DNA from: Acanthosepion esculentum
Taxonomy: Eukaryota; Mollusca; Cephalopoda; Sepiida; Sepiidae
Reading direction: 5' to 3'
Assembly: GCA_964036315.1 (NCBI GenBank)
Contig: OZ038485.1
Span: 72,722,824-72,786,823 of the forward strand
Length of the DNA stretch: 64,000 nt
The notes under the pieces were generated by a model that was not told the DNA's origin, did not search any database, and worked only from the letters and a program-made list of their open reading frames with translations. The first letter of the stretch is position 1; each line of letters opens with the position of its first letter. Below are positions 54,641 to 64,000 of the stretch, one piece after another. The position numbers were made by a program, and so were the translations under genes.

Positions 54641-57470
54641 TGCAATATAACTTTGTGAAAACTGTTGAAACTTGTTGAAATCAATACTTTTCGATCGATA
54701 ACATATCGATTTTCAATAATTTTATTGGTTTTCTAAAGATTTCAATAAGTAAATCAATTTTACACGCAACCGTGTTTAACGTTGAAAAACAAGCCAAAAC
54801 AGCTTGCTTTTACACCTAAAATTCAATATTTTTCAAAACTTTGTAAAACTTAAAATTTGCAATATAACTTTGTGAAAACTGTTGAAACTTGTTGAAATCA
54901 ATAGTTTTCGATCGATAACATATCGATTTTCAATAATTTTATTGGTTTTCTAAAGATTTCAATAAGTAAATCAATTTTACACGCAACCGTGTTTAACGTT
55001 GAAAAACAAGCCAAAACAGCTTGCTTTTACACCTAAAATTCAATATTTTTCAAAACTTTGTAAAACTTAAAATTTGCAATATAACTTTGTGAAAACTGTT
55101 GAAACTTGTTGAAATCAATAGTTTTCGATCGGTAACATATCGATTTTCAATAATTTTATTGGTTTTCTAAAGATTTCAATAAGTAAATCAATTTTACAAA
55201 CAACCGTGTTTAAGGTTGAAAAACAAGCCAAAACAGCTTGCTTTTACACATAAAATTCAATATTTTTCAAAACTTTGTAAAACTTAAAATTTGCAATATA
55301 ACTTTGTGAAAACTGTTGAAACTTGTTGAAATGAATACTTTTCGATCGGTAACATATCGATTTTCAATAATTTTATTGGTTTTCTAAAGATTTCAATAAG
55401 TAAATCAATTTTACAAACAACCGTGTTTAAGGTTGAAAAACAAGCCAAAACAGCTTGCTTTTACACATAAAATTCAATATTTTTCAAAACTTTGTAAAAC
55501 TTAAAATTTGCAATATAACTTTGTGAAAACTGTTGAAAATTGTTGAAATCAATAGTTTTCGATCGATAACATATCGATTTTCAATAATTTTATTGGTTTT
55601 CTAAAGATTTCAATAAGTAAATCAATTTTACAAACAAGAGTGTTTAACGTTGAAAAACAAGCCAAAACAGCTTGCTTTTACACCTAAAATTCAATATTTT
55701 TCAAAACTTTGTAAAACTTAAAATTTGCAATATAACTTTGTGAAAACTGTTGAAACTTGTTGAAATCAATAGTTTTCGATCGATAACATATCGATTTTCA
55801 ATAATTTTATTGGTTTTCTAAAGATTTCAATAAGTAAATCAATTTTACAAACAACCGTGTTTAAGGTTGAAAAACAAGCCAAAACAGCTTGCTTTTACAC
55901 ATAAAATTCAATATTTTTCAAAACTTTGTAAAACTTAAAATTTGCAATATAACTTTGTGAAAACTGTTGAAACTTGTTGAAATGAATACTTTTCGATCGG
56001 TAACATATCGATTTTCAATAATTTTATTGGTTTTCTAAAGATTTCAATAAGTAAATCAATTTTACAAACAACCGTGTTTAAGGTTGAAAAACAAGCCAAA
56101 ACTGCTTGCTTTTACACCTAAAATTCAATATTTTTCAAAACTTTGTAAAACTTAAAATTTGCAATATAACTTTGTGAAAACTGTTGAAAATTGTTGAAAT
56201 CAATAGTTTTCGATCGATAACATATCGATTTTCAATAATTTTATTGGTTTTCTAAAGATTTCAATAAGTAAATCAATTTTACACGCAACCGTGTTTAACG
56301 TTGAAAAACAAGCCAAAACAGCTTGCTTTTACACCTAAAATTCAATATTTTTCAAAACTTTGTAAAACTTAAAATTTGCAATATAACTTTGTGAAAACTG
56401 TTGAAACTTGTTGAAATCAATAGTTTTCGATCGATAACATATCGATTTTCAATAATTTTATTGGTTTTCTAAAGATTTCAATAAGTAAATCAATTTTACA
56501 CGCAACCGTGTTTAACGTTGAAAAACAAGCCAAAACAGCTTGCTTTTACACCTAAAATTCAATATTTTTCAAAACTTTGTAAAACTTAAAATTTGCAATA
56601 TAACTTTGTGAAAACTGTTGAAACTTGTTGAAATCAATAGTTTTCGATCGGTAACATATCGATTTTCAATAATTTTATTGGTTTTCTAAAGATTTCAATA
56701 AGTAAATCAATTTTACAAACAACCGTGTTTAAGGTTGAAAAACAAGCCAAAACAGCTTGCTTTTACACATAAAATTCAATATTTTTCAAAACTTTGTAAA
56801 ACTTAAAATTTGCAATATAACTTTGTGAAAACTGTTGAAACTTGTTGAAATGAATACTTTTCGATCGGTAACATATCGATTTTCAATAATTTTATTGGTT
56901 TTCTAAAGATTTCAATAAGTAAATCAATTTTACAAACAACCGTGTTTAAGGTTGAAAAACAAGCCAAAACTGCTTGCTTTTACACCTAAAATTCAATATT
57001 TTTCAAAACTTTGTAAAACTTAAAATTTGCAATATAACTTTGTGAAAACTGTTGAAAATTGTTGAAATCAATAGTTTTCGATCGATAACATATCGATTTT
57101 CAATAATTTTATTGGTTTTCTAAAGATTTCAATAAGTAAATCAATTTTACACGCAACCGTGTTTAACGTTGAAAAACAAGCCAAAACAGCTTGCTTTTAC
57201 ACCTAAAATTCAATATTTTTCAAAACTTTGTAAAACTTAAAATTTGCAATATAACTTTGTGAAAACTGTTGAAACTTGTTGAAATCAATAGTTTTCGATC
57301 GATAACATATCGATTTTCAATAATTTTATTGGTTTTCTAAAGATTTCAATAAGTAAATCAATTTTACACGCAACCGTGTTTAACGTTGAAAAACAAGCCA
57401 AAACAGCTTGCTTTTACACCTAAAATTCAATATTTTTCAAAACTTTGTAAAACTTAAAATTTGCAATATA
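54640..57470 (+). repeat. Overlapping 1,519-bp (7-monomer) and 868-bp (4-monomer) duplications
   Basis: About 54,730-55,450 matches 56,250-56,970 at an offset of 1,519 bp, including the unusual TCAATAG plus CGATCGGTAAC monomer (GGTAAC at 55,131 and 56,650). Separately, about 55,800-56,600 matches 56,665-57,470 at 868 bp, marked by GTTTAAGG with AAAACTGCTTGC (56,103 and 56,971). The second match fails on the left at CGATAAC against CGGTAAC, and on the right at ATATAACTTTG against ATATAATTTTG (about 57,470). Private: ACAAGAGTG near 55,636. Confidence 0.82.
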
Positions 57471-60040
57471 ATTTTGTGAAAACTGTTGAAACTTGTTGAA
57501 ATGAATCCTTTCCAATCGGTAACATATCGATTTTCAATAATTTTATTGGTTTTTTAAAGATTTCAATAAGTAAATCAATTTTACAAACAACAGTGTTTAA
57601 CGTTGAAAAACAAGCCAAAACAGCTTGCTTTTACACCTAAAATTCAATATTTTTCAAAACTTTGTAAAACTTAAAATTTGCAATATAACTTTGTGAAAAC
57701 TGTTGAAACTTGTTGAAATCAATAGTTTTCGATCGATAACATATCGATTTTCAATAATTTTATTGGTTTTCTAAAGATTTCAATAAGTAAATCAATTTTA
57801 CACGCAACCGTGTTTAACGTTGAAAAACAAGCCAAAACAGCTTGCTTTTACACCTAAAATTCAATATTTTTCAAAACTTTGTAAAACTTAAAATTTGCAA
57901 TATAACTTTGTGAAAACTGTTGAAACTTGTTGAAATGAATACTTTTCGATCGGTAACATATCGATTTTCAATAATTTTATTGGTTTTCTAAAGATTTCAA
58001 TAAGTAAATCAATTTTACAAACAACCGTGTTTAAGGTTGAAAAACAAGCCAAAACAGCTTGCTTTTACACATAAAATTCAATATTTTTCAAAACTTTGTA
58101 AAACTTAAAATTTGCAATATAACTTTGTGAAAACTGTTGAAACTTGTTGAAATCAATACTTTTCGATCGATAACATATCGATTTTCAATAATTTTATTGG
58201 TTTTCTAAAGATTTCAATAAGTAAATCAATTTTACACGCAACCGTGTTTAACGTTGAAAAACAAGCCAAAACAGCTTGCTTTTACACCTAAAATTCAATA
58301 TTTTTCAAAACTTTGTAAAACTTAAAATTTGCAATATAACTTTGTGAAAACTGTTGAAACTTGTTGAAATCAATAGTTTTCGATCGATTACATATCGATT
58401 TTCAATAATTTTATGGTTTTTCTAAAGATTTCAATAAGTAAATCAATTTTTCATACAGCCGTGTTTAACGTTGAAAAAGAAGCCAAAACAGCTTCCTTTT
58501 ACACCTAAAATTCAATATTTTTCAAAACTTTGTAAAACTTAAAATTTGCAATATAACTTTGTGAAAACAGTTGAAACTTGTTGAAATGAATACTTTTCGA
58601 TCGGTAACATATCGATTTTCAATAATTTTATTGGTTTTCTAAAGATTTCAATAAGTAAATCAATTTTACAAACAACCGTGTTTAAGGTTGAAAAACAAGC
58701 CAAAACAGCTTGCTTTTACACATAAAATTCAATATTTTTCAAAACTTTGTAAAACTTAAAATTTGCAATATAACTTTGTGAAAACTGTTGAAACTTGTTG
58801 AAATCAATAGTTTTCGATCGATAACATATCGATTTTCAATAATTTTATTGGTTTTCTAAAGATTTCAATAAGTAAATCAATTTTACACGCAACCGTGTTT
58901 AACGTTGAAAAACAAGCCAAAACAGCTTGCTTTTACACCTAAAATTCAATATTTTTCAAAACTTTGTAAAACTTAAAATTTGCAATATAACTTTGTGAAA
59001 ACTGTTGAAACTTGTTGAAATCAATAGTTTTCGATCGATAACATATCGATTTTCAATAATTTTATTGGTTTTCTAAAGATTTCAATAAGTAAATCAATTT
59101 TACACGCAACCGTGTTTAACGTTGAAAACAAGCCAAAACAGCTTGCTTTTGCACCTAAAATTCAATATTTTTCAAAACTTTGTAAAACTTAAAATTTGCA
59201 ATATAACTTTGTGAAAACTGTTGAAACTTGTTGAAATGAATACTTTTCGATCGGTAACATATCGATTTTCAATAATTTTATTGGTTTTCTAAAGATTTCA
59301 ATAAGTAAATCAATTTTACACGCAACCGTGTTTAAAGTTGAAAAACAAGCCAAAACAGCTTGCTTTTACACCTAAAATTCAATATTTTTCAAAACTTTGT
59401 AAAACTTAAAATTTGCAATATAACTTTGTGAAAACTGTTGAAACTTGTTGAAATGAATACTTTTCGATCGGTAACATATCGATTTTCAATAATTTTATTG
59501 GTTTTCTAAAGATTTCAATAAGTAAATCAATTTTACAAACAACAGTGTTTAACGTTGAAAAACAAGCCAAAACAGCTTGCTTTTACACCTAAAATTCAAT
59601 ATTTTTCAAAACTTTGTAAAACTTAAAATTTGCAATATAACTTTGTGAAAACTGTTGAAACTTGTTGAAATCAATACTTTTCGATCGATAACATATCGAT
59701 TTTCAATAATTTTATTGGTTTTCTAAAGATTTCAATAAGTAAATCAATTTTACACGCAACCGTGTTTAACGTTGAAAAACAAGCCAAAACAGCTTGCTTT
59801 TACACCTAAAATTCAATATTTTTCAAAACTTTGTAAAACTTAAAATTTGCAATATAACTTTGTGAAAACTGTTGAAACTTGTTGAAATCAATACTTTTCG
59901 ATCGATAACATATCGATTTTCAATAATTTTATTGGTTTTCTAAAGATTTCAATAAGTAAATCAATTTTACACGCAACCGTGTTTAACGTTGAAAAACAAG
60001 CCAAAACAGCTTGCTTTTACACCTAAAATTCAATATTTTT
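57470..60040 (+). repeat. Mixed stretch with returning left-domain subfamily
   Basis: About 12 monomers. One near 57,475-57,690 has several box changes (TGAATCCTTTCCAATCGG) and TTTTTTAAAG. The monomer at about 58,380-58,600 has CGATTACAT, TTTTATGGTTTTT, TTTTTCATACAGCCG, GAAGCC with GCTTCC and GAAAACAGTTG, a combination otherwise typical of the first 14 kb. GTTGAAAACAAG (one A lost) returns near 59,123 and AAAGTTG near 59,335. No gene was seen. Confidence 0.78.
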
Positions 60041-63000
60041 CAAAACTTTGTAAAACTTAAAATTTGCAATATAACTTTGTGAAAACTGTTGAAACTTGTT
60101 GAAATGAATACTTTTCGATCGGTAACATATCGATTTTCAATAATTTTATTGGTTTTCTAAAGATTTCAATAAGTAAATCAATTTTACAAACAACAGTGTT
60201 TAACGTTGAAAAACAAGCCAAAACAGCTTGCTTTTACACCTAAAATTCAATATTTTTCAAAACTTTGTAAAACTTAAAATTTGCAATATAACTTTGTGAA
60301 AACTGTTGAAACTTGTTGAAATGAATACTTTTCGATCGGTAACATATCGATTTTCAATAATTTTATTGGTTTTCTAAAGATTTCAATAAGTAAATCAATT
60401 TTACAAACAACCGTGTTTAAGGTTGAAAAACAAGCCAAAACAGCTTGCTTTTTTTTACACATAAAATTCAATATTTTTCAAAACTTTGTAAAACTTAAAA
60501 TTTGCAATATAACTTTGTGAAAACTGTTGAAACTTGTTGAAATGAATACTTTTCGATCGGTAACATATCGATTTTCAATAATTTTATTGGTTTTCTAAAG
60601 ATTTCAATAAGTAAATCAATTTTACAAACAACAGTGTTTAACGTTGAAAAACAAGCCAAAACAGCTTACTTTTACACCTAAAATTCAATATTTTTCAAAA
60701 CTTTGTAAAACTTAAAATTTGCAATATAACTTTGTGAAAACTGTTTAAACTTGTTGAAATGAATACTTTTCGATCGGTAACATATCGATTTTCAATAATT
60801 TTATTGGTTTTCTAAAGATTTCAATAAGTAAATCAATTTTACAAACAACCGTGTTTAAGGTTGAAAAACAAGCCAAAACAGCTTGCGTTTACACATAAAA
60901 TTTAATATTTTTCAAAACTTTGTAAAACTTAAAATTTGCAATATAACTTTGTGAAAACTGTTGAAACTTGTTGAAATCAATACTTTTCGATCGATAACAT
61001 ATCGATTTTCAATAATTTTATTGGTTTTCTAAAGATTTCAATAAGTAAATCAATTTTACACGCAACCGTGTTTAACGTTGAAAAACAAGCCAAAACAGCT
61101 TGCTTTTACACCTAAAATTCAATATTTTTCAAAACTTTGTAAAACTTAAAATTTGCAATATAACTTTGTGAAAACTGTTGAAACTTGTTGAAATGAATAC
61201 TTTTCGATCGGTAACATATCGATTTTCAATAATTTTATTGGTTTTCTAAAGATTTCAATAAGTAAATCAATTTTACAAACAACAGTGTTTAACGTTGAAA
61301 AACAAGCCAAAACAGCTTGCTTTTACACCTAAAATTCAATATTTTTCAAAACTTTGTAAAACTTAAAATTTGCAATATAACTTTGTGAAAACTGTTGAAA
61401 CTTGTTGAAATGAATACTTTTCGATCGGTAACATATCGATTTTCAATAATTTTATTGGTTTTCTAAAGATTTCAATAAGTAAATCAATTTTACAAACAAC
61501 CGTGTTTAAGGTTGAAAAACAAGCCAAAACAGCTTGCTTTTACACATAAAATTCAATATTTTTCAAAACTTTGTAAAACTTAAAATTTGCAATATAACTT
61601 TGTGAAAACTGTTGAAACTTGTTGAAATGAATACTTTTCGATCGGTAACATATCGATTTTCAATAATTTTATTGGTTTTCTAAAGATTTCAATAAGTAAA
61701 TCAATTTTACAAACAACAGTGTTTAACGTTGAAAAACAAGCCAAAACAGCTTACTTTTACACCTAAAATTCAATATTTTTCAAAACTTTGTAAAACTTAA
61801 AATTTGCAATATAACTTTGTGAAAACTGTTTAAACTTGTTGAAATGAATACTTTTCGATCGGTAACATATCGATTTTCAATAATTTTATTGGTTTTCTAA
61901 AGATTTCAATAAGTAAATCAATTTTACAAACAACCGTGTTTAAGGTTGAAAAACAAGCCAAAACAGCTTGCGTTTACACATAAAATTTAATATTTTTCAA
62001 AACTTTGTAAAACTTAAAATTTGCAATATAACTTTGTGAAAACTGTTGAAAATTGTTGAAATCAATAGTTTTCGATCGATAACATATCGATTTTCAATAA
62101 TTTTATTGGTTTTCTAAAGATTTCAATAAGTAAATCAATTTTACAAACAACAGTGTTTAACGTTGAAAAACAAGCCAAAACAGCTTGCTTTTACACATAA
62201 AATTCAATATTTTTCAAAACATTGTAAAACTTAAAATTTGCAATATAACTTTGTGAAAACTGTTGAAACTTGTTGAAATCAATAGTTTTCGATCGATAAC
62301 ATATCGATTTTCAATAATTTTATTGGTTTTCTAAAGATTTCAATAAGTAAATCAATTTTACAAACAACCGTGTTTAAGGTTGAAAAACAAGCCAAATCAG
62401 CTTGCTTTTACACCTAAAATTCAATATTTTTCAAAACTTTGTAAAACTTAAAATTTGCAATATAACTTTGTGAAAACTGTTGAAAATTGTTGAAATCAAT
62501 AGTTTTCGATCGATAACATATCGATTTTCAATAATTTTATTGGTTTTCTAAAGATTTCAATAAGTAAATCAATTTTACACGCAACCGTGTTTAACGTTGA
62601 AAAACAAGCCAAAACAGCTTGCTTTTACACCTAAAAGTCAATATTTTTCAAAACTTTGTAAAACTTAAAATTTGCAATATAACTTTGTGAAAACTGTTGA
62701 AACTTGTTGAAATCAATAGTTTTCGATCGATAACATATCGATTTTCAATAATTTTATTGGTTTTCTAAAGATTTCAATAAGTAAATCAATTTTTCATACA
62801 GCCGTGTTTAACGTTGAAAAAGAAGCCAAAACAGCTTCCTTTTACACCTAAAATTCAATATTTTTCAAAACTTTGTAAAACTTAAAATTTGCAATATAAC
62901 TTTGTGAAAACTGTTGAAAATTGTTGAAATCAATAGTTTTCGATCGATAACATATCGATTTTCAATAATTTTATTGGTTTTCTAAAGATTTCAATAAGTA

Positions 63001-64000
63001 AATCAATTTTACAAACAACAGTGTTTAACGTTGAAAAACAAGCCAAAACAGCTTGCTTTTACACCTAAAATTCAATATTTTTCAAAACTTTGTAAAACTT
63101 AAAATTTGCAATATAACTTTGTGAAAACTGTTTAAACTTGTTGAAATGAATACTTTTCGATCGGTAACATATCGATTTTCAATAATTTTATTGGTTTTCT
63201 AAAGATTTCAATAAGTAAATCAATTTTACAAACAACCGTGTTTAAGGTTGAAAAACAAGCCAAAACAGCTTGCGTTTACACATAAAATTTAATATTTTTC
63301 AAAACTTTGTAAAACTTAAAATTTGCAATATAACTTTGTGAAAACTGTTGAAAATTGTTGAAATCAATAGTTTTCGATCGATAACATATCGATTTTCAAT
63401 AATTTTATTGGTTTTCTAAAGATTTCAATAAGTAAATCAATTTTACAAACAACAGTGTTTAACGTTGAAAAACAAGCCAAAACAGCTTGCTTTTACACCT
63501 AAAATTCAATATTTTTCAAAACTTTGTAAAACTTAAAATTTGCAATATAACTTTGTGAAAACTGTTGAAACTTGTTGAAATCAATAGTTTTCGATCGATA
63601 ACATATCGATTTTCAATAATTTTATTGGTTTTCTAAAGATTTCAATAAGTAAATCAATTTTACACGCAACCGTGTTTAACGTTGAAAAACAAGCCAAAAC
63701 AGCTTGCTTTTGCACCTAAAATTCAATATTTTTCAAAACTTTGTAAAACTTAAAATTTGCAATATAACTTTGTGAAAACTGTTGAAACTTGTTGAAATGA
63801 ATACTTTTCGATCGGTAACATATCGATTTTCAATAATTTTATTGGTTTTCTAAAGATTTCAATAAGTAAATCAATTTTACAAACAACCGTGTTTAAGGTT
63901 GAAAAACAAGCCAAAACAGCTTGCTTTTACACATAAAATTCAATATTTTTCAAAACTTTGTAAAACTTAAAATTTGCAATATAACTTTGTGAAAACTGTT
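60040..64000 (+). repeat. Right domain: 5- and 6-monomer repeats to the window end
   Basis: GCTTACTTTTAC is at 60,664 and 61,749, CTGTTTAAAC at 60,741, 61,826 and 63,128, and CTTGCGTTTACACATAAAATTTAAT about 145 bp after each CTGTTTAAAC. The steps are 1,085 bp (5x217) and 1,302 bp (6x217). AACAGTG at 60,192 and 61,281 is 1,089 bp apart, because the first copy has a 4-T insertion at 60,449. A CATACAGCCG/GAAGCC/GCTTCC monomer occurs at about 62,790-62,845. The window ends inside a monomer at GAAAACTGTT. Confidence 0.82.
60447..60456 (+). other. T-run expansion (8 T instead of 4)
   Basis: GCTTTTAC, at p193-200 of the monomer, reads GC followed by eight T and AC here. The duplicated sister copy 1,085 bp downstream has four T, so the gain followed the duplication or is an assembly artefact. 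It is the longest homopolymer I noticed in the window. Confidence 0.85.

Larger units (their letters stand above)
1..64000 (+). repeat. 217-bp AT-rich satellite array (whole window)
   Basis: Every stretch read belongs to the same tandem monomer. It starts with TTTCAAAACTTTG and passes through CGATCG and CAAGCCAAAACAGCTTG before returning to TTTCAAAAC after 216 or 217 bp. The first copy starts at 1 and the last full start is near 63,948, which gives about 295 head-to-tail copies averaging about 216.8 bp. Length changes are small: one T missing in the ATTTTTC run gives 216 bp, and rare 1-10 bp indels occur. No inversion, spacer or inserted element was seen. The consensus has 33 C and 23 G, so about 26% G+C. 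Arrays of this kind are typical of eukaryotic centromeric or pericentromeric heterochromatin, but no centromere protein binding can be shown from sequence. Because 217 is not a multiple of three, no reading frame can run through successive consensus monomers. Confidence 0.98.

Noticed and set aside
58404..58425. Possible junction of an inserted element at TTTTATGGTTTTTC
   Set aside because: Both sides remain in monomer register. It is a local rearrangement of ATTGGTTTT within one copy.
1..64000. CRISPR array or bacterial iteron cluster
   Set aside because: There are no unique spacers between repeats; the whole 217 bp repeats. No cas, rep or other gene exists in 64 kb.
1..64000. Telomeric repeat, rRNA or tRNA genes, LTR or DNA transposon
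   Set aside because: No short telomere unit, cloverleaf, rRNA-like GC-rich conserved block, terminal repeat or target-site duplication was seen while reading through the array.

Overview
The window is one uninterrupted satellite-DNA array. From the first base to the last it consists of head-to-tail copies of a single AT-rich monomer. The consensus is 217 bp, and a hand count gives 56 G+C of 217, about 26%. About 295 copies fit in 64 kb. All copies I read lie in the same orientation. Both window ends fall inside a monomer, so the array continues on both sides. I found no protein-coding gene, RNA gene, transposon, CRISPR array or unique-sequence spacer. The open frames of 60-65 codons are chance frames inside the repeat and are not annotated as genes.

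This layout points to a eukaryotic heterochromatic block, plausibly centromeric or pericentromeric. The organism cannot be named from the sequence. Six CpG sites per monomer are kept (about 3.5 expected from base composition). Most of their common variants are transversions rather than C-to-T changes, which fits a genome with little germline CpG methylation, such as many insects. That is inference.

Layout, with boundaries approximate to within a monomer: 1-6,450 is a diverse domain with a 3,024-bp (14-monomer) duplication. 6,450-9,560 has nested 7-, 5- and 2-monomer repeats. 9,560-12,890 is mixed, with one 4-monomer spaced duplication. 12,890-15,930 is a 1,512-bp (7-monomer) tandem duplication. 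15,930-19,570 is mixed. 19,570-41,300 is a homogenised core of higher-order repeats whose successive copies are 11, 16, 13, 13, 9, 15 and 14 monomers long. 41,300-49,070 is a mosaic of 3-, 8-, 9-, 14- and 16/17-monomer relationships. 49,070-54,640 is a second 13-monomer (2,820-bp) tandem duplication of different composition. 54,640-57,470 has 7- and 4-monomer duplications. 57,470-60,040 is mixed. 60,040-64,000 has 5- and 6-monomer repeats.

Monomer positions below count from the T of TTTCAAAAC (p1). The monomer has three notable parts: three GTTGAAA-like words spaced about 10 bp apart (p42-67), a CpG-rich palindromic box with CGATCG and two ATCGAT words (p75-100), and an imperfect hairpin (p172-198). 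Variants at p69/p85, p152-158, p162-167, p177 and p188 define subfamilies and track the higher-order duplications. One older-looking subfamily (CATACAGCCG with GAAGCC) is concentrated in the first 11 kb and reappears at 58.4 and 62.8 kb, flanking the homogenised core.
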